Positions 35,425 to 48,030 are shown, numbered from the stretch's first letter. The stretch is DNA of 64,000 bases from Lithobates sylvaticus (GCA_028564925.1 CM053033.1:115646252-115710251), one strand, 5' to 3'. A program made the numbers and translations. Notes: generated from the letters alone by a model not told the origin.

Positions 35425-38400
35425 CCATACCCCCTTCGTTCCCACCTAGACTGGGAAGAGAATTGCACTACAAACTATCTGCTGCATGACAGTTTATATA
35501 TGCTGCTGAATAATGACGTTTCGTTTACGGTTTAAACAATTATTACCAAGTCTGAACGAGTACAACCGCTGTTATGTGGAAAACACTAACGCTGTATTAC
35601 TGTTTTGTATATGCAACCAGTAAATTGAAAAAAAAAAAAATGTCTTCATGTCTGGACCTCCAAAAAATTGGATTTTTTATAACAGCTTACCTGTAAAATC
35701 CTCTTCTTGGAGTACATCATGGGACACAGAGCCTTAAGTAATTACTTAAATGGGTTATGGGCCACCTTCAGGTGTTGACACTGGTAAACCCAATCAAAAG
35801 GAAGTTTATTCGCTATATAACCCCTCCTCCTTCCAGGAGCACATCAGTTTTTGTAGCAAAGCAATATACTTGTATCCCATGATGCACTCCAAGAAAAGGA
35901 TTTTACAGGTAAGCTGTTATAAAAATTATATTTTCTTTATCGTACATCATGGGACACAGAGCCTTAAGTAATTACTTAATGGGATGTCCCATAGCAATGC
36001 CACATGAGGGGTGGGAGAAAACAACCCGCAGGGTACACCCAGACTTGAGGATCTATACTGCTGCTTGCAGCACACTGCGCCCGAAGCTATATCCCCATAC
36101 CTCCTTACATCCACCTGATAACATTTTGTGAATGTATGCACTGAAGACCAAGTTGCGGCCTTACAAATATGAGCCATGGAGGCCGGATGACGCACTGCCC
36201 AAGAAGCACTAACCGACCTGGTAGAATGCGCCTTAACTTGAAAACGGGGGAATCTTACCCCTTAAATCATAAGTTTGAATTATCACTTGCCGAATCCACT
36301 TAGCGACAGTGGATTTCGACGCTGCCTGTCCTTTCTTAGGACCCTCCGGCAGAATAAATAAGACATCAGTCTTACAAATCTGAGCAGTTTTCTTTAAATA
36401 CATTTTCACTGCTCTCACCACATCAAGACAATGTAGTGATCTTTCTTCCCTGGAACATGGTTTTGGAAAAAACGATGGCAGGACAATATCTTGGTTCAGG
36501 TGAAAACCTGAAACCACTTTTGGCAAAAAGTCTGGACGAGGGCGTACCACCACCCTGTCCTCATGAAAAATCAAATATGGCTCTTTACAATAAAGAGCGG
36601 CCAATTCTAAAACCCTCCTTGCTGAGGATATAGCAACCAAAAATACCAACTTCATTGTCAGAAGGACTAGGGGAATCTGTTGTATTGGTTCAAATGACTG
36701 TTTTTGTAACACAGACAAACTAAGTTTTAGTCCCAAGGGTTCAAGGGAGGTTTGACGGGCGGATTAAGCCGTGTCACCCCTTGTATAAAGCCCCAGACTA
36801 AAGAATGAGTAGAAAGCGGTCTTTGAAATAAGACCGCTAAAGCGGAGACTTGGCCTTTAATAGTACTTAAGGCCAATTTCATTTCTACCCCTAATTGTAG
36901 AAAGGCAAGAATTCTACCTAGAATATATCTCCGAGGGTGCCAACCCTTGGATTCACACCAGGAAACATAAGCCTTCCAGACTCTATAATGTATAGTTCTG
37001 GAAGCTGGCTTCCTAGCATTAATCAGGGTAGAGATAACAGACCCGGAAAGCCCACGTTTCTTTAGAATGTAGGTTTCAATAGCCAAGCCGTTAAATTTGG
37101 AGATTGGAAGGATGGAATATCGGTCCCTGAGAGAGCAGATCTGGCCGTAGTGGGAGGGACCATGGGCCCTCCACTGCCATCTTTACGATTTCTGCGTACC
37201 ATGACCTTCTGGGCCATACTGGTGCCACCAGAATTATCGGCTTTCTTTCCAGCTTGATCCTGCAAAGAAGTCGAGGCAGCAACTGAATAGGGGGGAATGC
37301 ATAGATCAGTGAGAACTGATTCCATGGGGTCACTAACTTATCAGTTCCGCATGAAAATAGATCCCTTGTTTGGCCACAAAGTTAACCAACTTAATGTTGA
37401 ACCTAGAAGATCCACGTCTGGAGTCCCCCCATCTTTGACAAAACGAAATATATGCATATAACTGCTGGCGACTTAAGTAGTCTGCCAATTCTCTACTCCT
37501 GGAATGAAGATTGCAGAAAGGCATGAAACATTCCTTTCTGCCCAAGTTAGAATATGGTTCACCTCACTGTGTGCCGTGAGACTTTTGGTGCCCCCTTGGT
37601 GATTGATATAGGCCACAGCTGTGGCATTGTCAGATTGAATCCTGACAGGACAATCCCTTAACCTGAAAATCCAGGCCTTTAGAGCCAGACGTACTGCCCG
37701 AAACTCTAGGATATTGATGGGCAAGTTTCTTTCAGTTCTTGACTACTGTCCTTGGACAGTTGTCTTTTCTAGTACTGCTCCCCAGCCTGAAAGACTGGCA
37801 TCAGTCGTTACCACTTTCCAGATGACTGGTCTGAAGGATTTTCCTTACAGCAGATTCTGGGTTAATGACCACCAAGTAAGGCTTTGAGCCACTCTTGGGG
37901 CCAGCCGCATTGGGAAGTCTAAATCTTGGATTGTTTTGTTCCAAGCAGACAGGATACAGTTTTGCAACAGTCTTGAATGGAACTAGGCATGGGGAACTGC
38001 TTTGAATGAAGCTACCATGGTTCCTAGCAACCTGATGCAGAGGTGAATGGAGGGATTGCCATTTGACCTGACCCTCCGCACCAGCTCTTATGGAGTTGAT
38101 TTTTTGCCTGAGGCAAGAACACCCTTCCCTCCAGGGCTGAGTCTATGATCAGATCCAAGTACTCCAGCCTTTTTAGCGGTATTAAGGAAGATTTCTCTAG
38201 GTTGATAATCCAATCCACACTTTTCAGATAGTTGGTTGTAGTGCGTATGCTTTGCTCCAAACGAGTCACCGATTGATCTATAAGTAATAGATCATCTAGG
38301 TACGCTACGACTGTTATGCCCTGTGCCCTTAACCTGGCTAGAGGTGGGTCCAGCACTTTGGTGAACACCCGAGGTGCTGTGGCTAGTCCGAAGGGCAGGG

Positions 38401-40057
38401 CTACAAATTGGAAATGCTGCTGTTCTAACTCGAACCGCAGAAACTTTTGATGAGCAGGAAATATAGGGACATGCAGATATGCATCCCTGATGTCGATTGA
38501 CGCCAGAAGTTCTCTTCCTAGGAGGATAGAAACTACCAACCCGATTGTCTCCATGCGAAAGGAGCGGATCTTCAGGAATTGATTTAGCTTTCTTAGATCC
38601 GACGTCACCATTTGGTTTTGGTACCATGAAGAGATTTGAATAAAACCCCAGACCTTGCTCTTTTGTAAGTATCTGTATAACCCCTTGGAGATATTAAATC
38701 GGTCTAGAGCCTGAAACAGAGATTGTTTTTTTTCTCTGGAGTTTTTGGGACGCTTGATCTCAGGAAACGAGGCGGTGGAAAGTCCCGAAATTCCAGCTTG
38801 TACTCCAGCGTTACCGTGGAGATGACCCATCTGTCCTGAATTTCCTTCTTCCAGACTTCTAAAAATGTTGCAGAAGTCTTCCTCCCACCTTGGTGAGAGG
38901 TGTTGCCTCTTCATGATGAGGCTTTAGGATTCTGTTTTGCAGATTTCCTACCCCAGGGCTTCTTTTGAGCCTGGGTCTGACTTTGAGGTTTTCCTCTAGA
39001 GTCTGACGGCAGAGGCCGTCGCCACTGCCTAGAGGCGGAGAGGAAAAGGGCATTTATATTTTCTTTTGACTGGTAAAAAAGTACTTTTCCCAGCAGAAAT
39101 TGTCTTGATATATTTATCCAAGTCTTCTCCAAACAGTCGCTCCCCATGATATGGGAGCCCAGTTAGGAGGTTTTTACATGGTGTTTCAGCTGACCAATTT
39201 TTCAACCACAGGATTCTGCGCATATGTACAAGCATAAGCGGAAGTGAATAGAGTCTTTAATGGCAAAACATAATGCCTTAGGTAGTTCAGCCAAATCCTG
39301 AGCTTGTTGTGTAGGAAGCTCTCCAAGGGCCTGTTTAACCGCTTCCCGACCGCCTCCTGCACATATACATACATCGGCAGAATGGCACGGCTAGGCAAAA
39401 GCACGTACGGGTACGTCTCCTTTAATTGCCTAGCCGCGGGATCGCGCTCGCGACCCGGTCGGGAGCTCCGTGGCAGCGCGACCAGCGGACCCGATCGCCG
39501 CTGGTGTCCCGCGATCGGATCACAGAGCTGAAGAACGGGGAGAGGTCTGTGTAAACAAACCTCTCCCCGTGCTTCCTACACTGCCTGTCACTGATCGGCT
39601 GTTCCCCGTCATCGGGAAAGCCGATCAGTGATGTCAGATGTCAGCCACGCCCCCTACTGTGAAAAAAAAAAATAAAAAAAAAAAAAAAAAAAAAACACAC
39701 GTCACACTAACCCCTCCCCGCCCCCTAGTGGTTAACTCTTTCACTGCCGTTTACATAGGAATCAGTGCATTTAAATAGCACTGATTTCTGTATAAATGAC
39801 AATGGTCCCAAAAATGTGTCAAAAATGTCCGATGTGTCCGCCATAATGTCGCAGTCAGAAAAAAATAAAAAATATTTTTTTTTTTATAAAAAAACGCATT
39901 ACTAGTAAAAAATAAAAAAATAATAAAAATGCTATAAAACTATTCCCTATTTTGTAAACGCTATAACTTTTGCGCAAACCAATGAAATCGCTAATTGCGA
40001 TTTTTTTTACCAAAAATATGTAGAAGAATACGTATCGGCCTAAACTGAGGGAAAACT

Positions 40058-42465
40058 AAAAGCTTGCCTATTATCCTTCGATGCTGAAAAGGCCTTCGAT
40101 AGGGTCAGCTGGAGGTTCCTACAGTTGTCCCTAGCTCAACTCGGCCTCAGGGTCCCCTTTATCTCTAAAGTCATGTCCCTATACTCCAGACCCTCAGCTA
40201 CGGTTCTAGTCAACGGTACCACATCAACTCCCTTTAACATTACAAATGGCACCAGGCAGGGCTGTCCCCTATCTCCCCTCCTTTTTGTCATAGTAATCGA
40301 ACATCTGGCTTGCGCCATACGTCAAAACCCCTCCATTCTCGGCATTCAAACCCCATCTGCCCACCACAAACTCTCCTTATATGCAGACGATCTCCTAGTC
40401 TATATCCAAAACCCACACACCTCACTACCGTCCCTTCTCCGAGAATTCCAACGTTTTGGCACCCATAGCAACTTCAAGGTCAACATAACTAAGACAGAAG
40501 CACTCAACATATCCCTCACCCCATCCACCCTATCCCTTCTAAAATCCAATTTCTCTTTCTGCTGGCAGGACAAAGGGATCTCTTACCTGGGAATCATTAT
40601 ACCCTCAAACCTAACCAACTTGTTCTCCCTAAACTATATCCCCCTACTCTCCCGAATACGGAAAGACCTGGAGGAATGGGGGGGGATCCCCTCTGCCGTG
40701 GTTCGGCAGGATTACCACCCTAAAGATGGACACCCTACCCAAGCTCCTGTATTTATTCCAAACGGTTCCCATCCACGTCCTCAAATCCTATTTTGCCTCC
40801 CTACGCTCGCTAGCCATTAGATTCATGTGGAGTCGGGGACTTCCCAGAGTTAAATTTAAACTACTCACGCTTCCGAAGACAATGGGAGGTACAGGCCTCC
40901 CTGACTTCGAGACCTACCATACGGCCGCCCTTATGGCCCGCACACTAGAATGGTTCCCCCACCCTTTCTGCAAGGCCTCGGTGACAGTTGAACAAGACCT
41001 CTCTCCTGTAGACCTCCGGGCTCTACTATGGGGCTACAAGCACGAGTACACTCGCCTGACATCCCTATCACCACTGACCTTCGCCTCTTTGCAACTATGG
41101 TATAAGAAAGGACTCAACACTACCCTTTCCTCCGACCCAAGCCCCCTGACATCCCTTTTTGACCACCCCGCTCTCCCACAAGGAATAGGGGCGACCACCA
41201 TAGGGTCCTTTAAACGCTCTGAGTGGCCACTAGCTCACACATTTGTACACTCATCACAAGGGACCCTGGTAACCCCGGCAGGCACCGGAGACTGGCTCAC
41301 AGCCTTACACATGTCTACGTTTACCAAACACCTATATTCCTCCTCTCAAATACACCGCAAGCTTACCAGTTTTGAGGAACTATGTTCGCTCCAAGAAACT
41401 CCCAAACACCTCCTTTCCTCCTTATATAACCTACTACTGACCCTAGCACAAGATCAACTCCCGCACTATACCAGGATGTGGTCTGCGGACCTGGGTGAAG
41501 ACATCTCTGCGCCGGAATGGCAAACATCTTTTTATTTTACGCACAAGTCTACCATCTCTTGCTACTCCCAGGAAAAGAATTACAAGCTCCTGTCCAGATG
41601 GTACAGGGACCCTGCAACCCTGCACAAAATCTTCTTATCAGCTCCGTCCACTTGTTGGCGCTGTGAAACCTCTGTTGGAACATATATGCATATCTGGTGG
41701 GACTGTGAGAGGATCCACCCCTTCTGGACGCAGGTATTTGAATGTTATAATCTCGTAGCTGATAGACCAGTTCCTATCTCCCCGAAAATTGCGCTACTCT
41801 CCATATTGCCTGGGTCTTTAAAGTCGCAGAAGCAAAGATTGCTCCGTTTCTTTATCTCCTCCGCTAGGCAACTGATACCCGCTTACTGGAAGACAAAGAA
41901 CACTCCTCCACTGTCACGGTGGGTATCGATTATGAATGACACCATGAGAATGGAGGAGATGCTGGCACTAGATAATGATACATACACCAAATTTATAGCT
42001 CATTGGTCGATATGGCTCCGCTTCTCTTCCTCCGATACCCTGCTGAACAAAACCTCGGACATCTAGGGACATACTAGACTCCCTCCTACCCTACCCCCCC
42101 TGGACATAACCCTGACCCCCCCTCCCCCTGCCTCCCTACCTCCCTGCCCACCCCCCCACCACTCCATTTCTTCTTTACTTTACTCTACTCTTTTCTCTCT
42201 GCTCTTCCTATCTTTCCTTCTCCACGTTACTTACTGTATATTGCTACATATAGTGACTCATGAACTGCTCTCGCTAACACTACCTCCTGGACCAGGGAAC
42301 AGGTTCTCATCCCCACCCTCCGAGCTTGTTGGCGGAAGTCGGCTGTGGACGATAGTCATTGGCTGGCCTCCCGCAATTATCCTTCTGTTACCGTTCTTTG
42401 TATACACTTATCTCATGTTGTTCACTGTTTTTTTTGTGAAATACCAATAAAAATATTTTCAACAC
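40058..42465 (+). mobile_element. 5'-truncated L1/Tx1-clade LINE with 17-bp target-site duplication
   Basis: The 17-mer TAAACTGAGGGAAAACT stands exactly on both sides (40041-40057 and 42466-42482). It is part of the M1 element, whose other copies have it once. The element starts inside the RT domain and ends with AATAAAAATATTTTCAACAC. The ORF2 remnant is described separately. Exact flanks and long open frames show a fairly recent insertion. Confidence 0.95.
40064..42066 (+). pseudogene. LINE ORF2 remnant: RT fingers/palm to C-terminus
   Basis: It begins LACLLSFDAEKAFDRVSW and continues NGTTSTPFNITNGTRQGCPL, LSPLLFVIVIEHLACAI and LYADDLLVYIQN (catalytic YADD). The first frame runs to about 40820. 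The second, 40726-42066 (446 codons from an internal Met), carries the thumb and C-terminal region: MDTLPKLLYLFQTVPIHVLK, GGTGLPDFETYHTAALM and CWRCETSVGTYMHIWWDC. A single shift near 40690-40730 separates the two frames. The endonuclease is absent because of 5' truncation. It is inactive. Confidence 0.92.
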
Positions 42466-42695
42466 TAAACTGAGGGAAAACTTTATTTTATATATTTTTT
42501 TGGGGGATATTATAGCAAAAAGTAAAAAATATAGAATTTTTTTCAAAATTGTCGCTCTATTTTTGTTTATAGCGCAAAAAATAAAAACAGCAGGGGCGAT
42601 CAAATACCACCAAAAGAAAGCTCTATTTGTGGGGAAAAAAAGGACGCCAATTTTGTTTGGGAGCCACGTCGCACGACTGCGCAGTTGTCAGTTAA

Positions 42696-43907
42696 CCACT
42701 TGCTTACCGGGCCTATTTTGGCCTATTTTCCTTCATGTAAACATCATCATTTTTTTGCTAGAAAATTACTCAGAACCCCCAAACATTGAGTACGTTTTTT
42801 TTAGCAGACACCCTAGGGAATAAAATGGCGGTCATTGCAACTTTTTATCTCACACGGTATTTGCGCAATAATTTTTCAAACACCTTTTTTTGGGAAAAAA
42901 AACGGTTTCATGAATTAAAAAATAAGAAAACAGTAAAGTTAGCCCAATTTTTTTATATAATATGAAAGATGATGTTACGCTGAGTAAATAGATACCAAAC
43001 ATGTCACGCTTTAAAATTGCGCACAACCGTGGAATGGCGCCAAACTTCGGTACTTAATAATCTCCATAGGCGACGCTTTAATATTTTTTACTGGTTACCA
43101 GTTTAGAGTTACGGAGGAGGTCTAGTGCTAGAATTGTTGCACGCGCTCTAACGCACGCAGGGATACCTCACATGTGTGGTTTGAGCGGCGTTTACATATG
43201 CGGTCAGGACTTGCGTGTGCGTTAGCTTCTGATCGCGAGCTACAGGGGACAGGGGCGTTTTAATTTTTTTTTTATTATTTATTTATTTTTATTTTACTTA
43301 ATTTTTTTTATTTTTACACTTTTTTTAAAAAAAAAAAAAAATTTTGGATCACTTTTATTCCTATTACAAGGAATGTAAACATCCCTTGTAATAGGAATGT
43401 ATGTGACAGGTCCTCTTTATGGAGAGATGTGGGGTCAATAAGACCCCACATCTCTCCTCCAGGCTGGAAAGCAGGAGATCGGTAAAAAATTTTTTACCGA
43501 TCTCATGCTGACAGCCGCGATCGCGGCTTTGTTTACTTCCGGGTACCGGGCGTGACGTCATAACGTCGCGCCCGGGCCTCCGACGGTCATAGAGATGACT
43601 GGTGACCATCTGGTCACCGGAAATCTCTATGCTCGTCATCCGGCGGCGGGCGATTCTTTCTCCGGGCCCCCGATGGCACGGGAGAGCCCAGAGAAGCACC
43701 GGATGGCGGCGGGAGGGGGGGGACGTCCCCTCCCGCTGCCTATAAGAACGATCAGGCGGCGGAACTGCCGCTATGATCGTTCTTATGGTGCACAGAATCG
43801 CCGGCCGGTAAAAATGATATCTGAATGATGCCAATAGCTGCACGCATCATTCAGATATCACCACTCAAAGTCAAGGACGTCATATGACGTCCTTGGTCGG
43901 CAAGTGG
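42696..43907 (+). mobile_element. TTAA-type MITE 'M2' nested in M1
   Basis: TTAA at 42692-42695 and 43908-43911. The ends CCACTTGCTTACCGG and CGGCAAGTGG are inverted. The flanks read TGTCAG|TTAA and TTAA|AGCAACGCAGTG, which rejoin to the CAGTTAAAGCGACGCAG phrase seen in uninterrupted M1 copies. The body differs from M1 (TCCTTTTGGGAT-free, with GGAATGTAAACATCCCTTGT hairpin near 43370-43400). No transposase. Confidence 0.85.
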
Positions 43908-45718
43908 TTAAAGCAACGCAGTGCTGAATCGCAAAAAAGGGGCCTGGTCATTTGGTTGCAAATTGGTCCGGGGCTGAAGTGGTTAAATTGGTCCTTTAGG
44001 GATTGGCAGATGCCTATCGCAGCAACAGGGGGCTGAGTGACAGCACCTGCTATGGAAAATGCAGATATTAGCAGGGATTCCAACTTCTTATCTGTTGGAT
44101 CCTTAAGCATCTGTGCATTGTCTACAGGACAAGTTAAGTTATTATTCACATTGGAAATCGCAGCGTCAATTGCTGGTACTTTCCATCTCTTGGAGAATTT
44201 CTCCTCCAGAGGACATAGAATTGAAAACCTCTTAGGAGGGAGAAAATATGTTTATCCCATTCCGTTTTAAAGAACCTAAGGAAGAAGCCAAGTTTTCATG
44301 AGACTCTGTTAGAGGCAGCATGAAAGTGGAACAAACCATTTCTGTAAGAGATAGTATCAGCAATTTTTCAGATTGAGAAGCTGAAAAAGGTTCATCTACC
44401 GTTGTTTCCTCTGCAGAAGAATCATCGGTTTGTTTCTCTTCCTGATCGATTGAGGGTAAAACCTCATTGTGTGCCCACTGTTCCCCATGTAAAGCCAAAG
44501 CGTGGGAGGGGGACCTAGTATGCTTCCTATCCATTTGAATGGAGGAATGCGATTAAAGCTTTCTTCCAGACCCTGAAGGGAGGAGGAAAGGGCATCTTTA
44601 GTCACGTATACAGGTGCCAAGATGCAAGAAGCAGCTGCACCATCAATTTGCTCCAATGGCTCACCCTGAGTTGCCATAATTGGCAATTGAGGCGAGGATG
44701 ACAGCATGGAAATACAGCTGGAAATACCAATGCCTGGGGCTGAAACCTTTACTTTTGACTTTTGTGGTGTCTTTTTTGGCAGGCATAGTCCCAAGTACAA
44801 AAACAGAGGCGCTATACAAATTGCACTAAATCGCTGAAAATAGTCATGACTTTTTAAAGCTGCTATAAAGTTCAGCCTAGTGCTGGAAAAAATGTCCTTC
44901 CTGTATCAGGAATGCCAGTTTTGCAACCCATACGTGTCCCACAGCTCGTATGTCCCTGTGTGCAGGCAGCTTGTTTCCTCATCAGCAGAGGAGAGACTGA
45001 CACAGCTGTATTTATCTGTTATTGCAGATTTGTTTTTACCTTGCAAAATCTCCATCACACACTATGCAGCTAGACATGGAACTGAGCAAACAGTGAAGAC
45101 AACAGAGTAAGGTATATGCATAGACTCCCTCTAGTGGAGATTTTGACAAAAGGCATGACACAATTTTTTCCATAAATGAAAGAAAATGCATAGATGTTTT
45201 TAATATCCAAGTTTTCTTCTATTACCTTGTCCTCGCCGTAGAATTTTGATGAATTAACAGAAAATCCAACTTCCCCCCTCACGACAGGCAACATTTAGCA
45301 ACCCTTCAAGGACTGGGTCCGTAAAAACGGGGGTCCAACTGCCTTGGGCCATGTACAAGCACCCCATCAGGAAGCTTGAGGTAATGTAACAAGACTTAAA
45401 CCCTGGGTTCCTGGGGTCCAGCCCTACAAAGAGGCATTACAGGCAAAACCTTGTGCTTTGGATACGAGGTCCCAGGTACCATCCATCTTAGGCCTCAGTG
45501 GAACTTCTGGATGGATCTGGCTTCTTTTTATGGAGGAATTTAAATCCAGCATGGATCCCTCCTGGAGCTCCTCAGAGCACTCTTGATCACTAGTGAAGAA
45601 CACCTTAGACACTGGCAAAAAAAACTGATGTGCTCTTGGAAGGAGGAGGGGGTTATATAGGGAGTATAACCCATTAAGTAATTACTTAAGGCTCTGTGTC
45701 CCATGATGTACGATAAAT

Positions 45719-46270
45719 AAACTCTGATATGCGGTTTTCACTAGAACTCTGCCCATACATTTCTTCTTTGTATACTTGGATTGACATTCCCCAGATTATG
45801 ACAGGTTTACTTTATGGTCGTCATAGGTGGGCTAATCCTACTAAATTGGCTGAAATTTGAGCCATAGTTGGCCCTGCAAGCATCAACATGGCTCAACAAA
45901 ATTTGAATGAGAAATCAACTGAGCCAGGTGGAAAATTATCAGCCAAACAGTAACTGCATCCTATCAGATGCAGTCAATGTAGGGCAATGGCAGTCTATTC
46001 AGGAAGCAGTGGGTGCCCATATAAAATGACCAACAGTGACTGCCCCAGCTACACTTAGCATGGAGCGGGGAATCGATTTCCTCTGAACAAAAGAAAACCG
46101 AGCCATATACAGGAGCCTTTAGAAAGCATGTTCCTATGTATAAGCTTGTAATTATCTAGCTACATGGGGCAGCTCTTTTGACCGTCCCATCTCACTGCCG
46201 ATGGATACAATGAACTCTCTGGAGTAGTAACTGGAAGCCAGATACCACATAACATAGGTTGTCTAGGCTA
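45719..46270. other. GPR107 intron '3', distal part, unassigned
   Basis: No clear repeat structure. I looked here for a small exon encoding the missing [11 protein letters not shown]-like segment and did not find one. Confidence 0.4.
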
Positions 46271-46608
46271 AAGCTGGCCATAGATGGATCAAATACAGGC
46301 TAGTTTAGCAGGGAGCAGCCGAGATTTGATCCATCTATGGGCAGGCTGATTGTACTGAAGTTGATCCAAAAAAACGATTTCAGTTCAACCAGCCTGACAG
46401 ATTTTTTGCATGTAATCACTGCTGCCAGCTATAGTCACTAGCAATGAGCACCATGTTCTGGTGGCAGGAAAGGGTCCCTGTCGGCAGAGTACAACAGGGC
46501 AGCAAGATTGATTCCTCCATCAACACTAACTGTGGTGATGGGGAAATTGAGCAATTTTCTTTCCTTCCACCAACGGTGAGAATTGTATGATCTATGACTT
46601 GCTTAAGA
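46271..46608. mobile_element. MITE 'M6', copy 2 (reverse order)
   Basis: AAGCTGGCCATAGATGGATC at the left, and CTATGACTTGCTTAAG at the right. GATTGTACTGAAGTTGATCC faces GATTTCAGTTCAACCAGCCT, and CTCCATCAACAC with GTGGTGATGGGG sits near 46514. The same blocks occur in opposite order in 11425-11700. Confidence 0.6.
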
Positions 46609-46750
46609 GTTAAGGGAGTGCAGTTAGTTCGTTTACAGCAAGATGAAGCCTTTATTTTAACACCAAAATAATGTGAATTGTGGCCTGCTGACTGATGTGG
46701 GATATATGTATGTGATCGGGTCAAGTTTGCAGGGAATCCCATACACTTAC

Positions 46751-46801
46751 CAGGTAAGTTGAGAAGCCATCATTCTTGGTCCTGTCTAAGCTAAATCCAA
46801 A
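46751..46801 (-). CDS. GPR107: GPR107, exon '3': 'FGFSLDRTKNDGFSTYL'
   Basis: A 51-nt, phase-0 exon whose 17 residues FGFSLDRTKNDGFSTYL match human GPR107 IGFSLDRTKNDGFSSYL at 15 of 17 positions. This is a diagnostic difference from the paralogue GPR108 (VGFSLSRVRSGRV). The acceptor is CATGCAG and the donor CTG|GTAAGTG. It joins exon 2 in frame. In the lumenal N-terminal domain. Confidence 0.97.
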
Positions 46802-47458
46802 CTGCATGAAAAAAAAAAAAAAGAAAAATACAGTATTGTGTGCATTAAGAGAGACATATATTTAAAATAGAAGATGGATTCACATACAAGATGAATAGAT
46901 ATTTCAAACTAAAAAGTGCGCTTGCACTCTGTTAAAGAATACGTTTAATAAACAGTGGGGGAAAAAAAAAAAAACAATCAATCATGAGCTCCTTTGATAA
47001 AATCCAGACAAATTCATGAAGTTTGCAGATAAATACCTTTCACCTTTTGCCCTGTTGCTTGCTATCCTATGATAGCTGTAGCCATCAAGGGTCCCACTAG
47101 TCAGACCCATAACCATCAGATACAGGATGTGGTTATATCTAAGAAAGAATCTCTGACATTTCTTCATATATGAATACATCAAGGCTGGCTCATTATGTGC
47201 CAACACAGATGAGCAATGATTATGCATATCTGAAAGCAGCCACACTGCAGCCAGCCTCTCTTCAATTTGGCATAATTACTTTTCCAATTTATGCGTGTTG
47301 TAGGGAAATTATGATTTTAGGACGGCTGGTAGCTGATCCACTAGAAATGAGGGACAAAATAGCAATTCCTTTTTATAGGTATTAGATAGATGGACTCGCT
47401 TTTTTGGAAGACTGTTGGAAAAAAAATGAATTGCTTATTTAAAAATCTATGTAAAACT
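46802..47458. other. GPR107 intron '2', AT-rich
   Basis: A-rich tracts at 46809-46822 and 46962-46976. No element recognised. Confidence 0.4.
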
Positions 47459-47459
47459 A

Positions 47460-47810
47460 ATGCTGGCCATACACTATACGAAAAATCGGACGACATTCGG
47501 TCATTAGACAGTTCGTTCGTTGTTTCGGCCAGATAATGGGCACAAAATCGATAATCGTTGGGACATTTTTAAGCCGAAAAAACGAAGGACAAGTTTGGAA
47601 ATTTTCTGCCGAACGAATGATAAATTGAAAGGTTAATGTGTCTCCCGTCCGACCTGTCTGCACTAGGTATATGTAAAAAAAACGAACATAAAAATGTATT
47701 TATTTATGTCCACTGAAGGATTTATCGGTCATCTTTTGCGCTCACAGCCGAACGTTCGTTTTACGAAACTGGGTTTTGGCCGATTTTTCATATAGTGTAG
47801 GGCCAGCATA
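47460..47810. mobile_element. MITE with 30-bp ends (ATGCTGGCCATACACTATAC)
   Basis: The left end ATGCTGGCCATACACTATAC, then GAAAAATCGG, pairs with the right end CCGATTTTTCATATAGTGTA, then GGGCCAGCAT. The flanking CTAA/ATAA suggests a short TA or TAA target. Internal CGAACG and TTCGTTCGTT phrases are repeated. Non-coding. Confidence 0.85.
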
Positions 47811-47838
47811 ACTGTCCATCTAAAACTACTCTGTCTAG

Positions 47839-48030
47839 AACAGGATTTCTCAACCTTTTTACCTTAGAGGAACCCTTGGTGAAGAGTCTCAGGGAACCCC
47901 TGAAATAATGTTCACATCTACAGTTACACATTGGTGCACATTAGTGTTATCAGCGAGCTGTTGAAATAATTTTTGGAGCCTCAGGGACCAGTCTTTACTC
48001 ACCCCTAGACAAAAACAAGCAGTAAACCCA
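47839..48030 (+). mobile_element. hAT-like element, left part
   Basis: It starts CAGGATTTCTCAACCTTTTT, then ACCTTAGAGGAACCCTTGG, and GGGAACCCCTGAAATAATG. This resembles a widespread vertebrate hAT terminal (CAGGGTTTCTCAACC). No matching right end seen. Confidence 0.6.

Larger units (their letters stand above)
29105..35640 (+). mobile_element. Long L1-clade LINE with 5' region, ORF1, ORF2 and A-rich tail
   Basis: The 5' region with a CT/GC-rich sequence is followed by ORF1 (29729-30910) and an untranslated gap with poly(T) tracts. A broken ORF2 (about 31535-35424) comes next, then a short 3' UTR ending in AAATTGAAAAAAAAAAAAA at about 35625-35640. The overall layout and length fit an L1/Tx1-clade element that is nearly full length. 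I could not find a convincing target-site duplication. The 3' end lies only about 28 bp from the DIRS element that starts at 35668. Antisense to GPR107. Confidence 0.88.
39339..43982 (+). mobile_element. TTAA-type MITE 'M1', copy c, carrying two later insertions
   Basis: Flanked by TTAA at 39335-39338 and 43983-43986. The left end is CCGCTTCCCGACCGCCTCC and the right end GGGGCTGAAGTGG. Without its own insertions (40058-42465 and 42696-43907) it is about 1 kb, the same size as copies 27395-28412 and 59826-60784. Removing it with one TTAA rejoins the DIRS sequence on either side, so it inserted into the DIRS element after that had landed. Confidence 0.88.
35668..45718 (-). mobile_element. DIRS-type retroelement fossil 'B' with a large nested insertion
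   Basis: Read on the minus strand it has gag-like sequence (about 44800-43990, continuing 39330-38900), then reverse transcriptase (about 38700-38050). RNase H follows at about 37724-37473 (NILEFRAVRLALKAW, IQSDNATAVAYINHQGG), then tyrosine recombinase at about 37086-36050 (SVISTLINARKPAS, VFLVAISSARR). Recognisable RT motifs are SIDIRDAYLHVPIF, LPFGLATAPRVFTK and YLDDLLLI. The ends are inverted (TTAAGTAATTACTTAA at 35735 and 45674). Two inverted arms lie at about 35668-35725 and 35874-35936. It is broken, with several breaks in the coding parts, and is interrupted by the element at 39339-43982. It is the same family as fossil A and of middling age. Confidence 0.9.
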
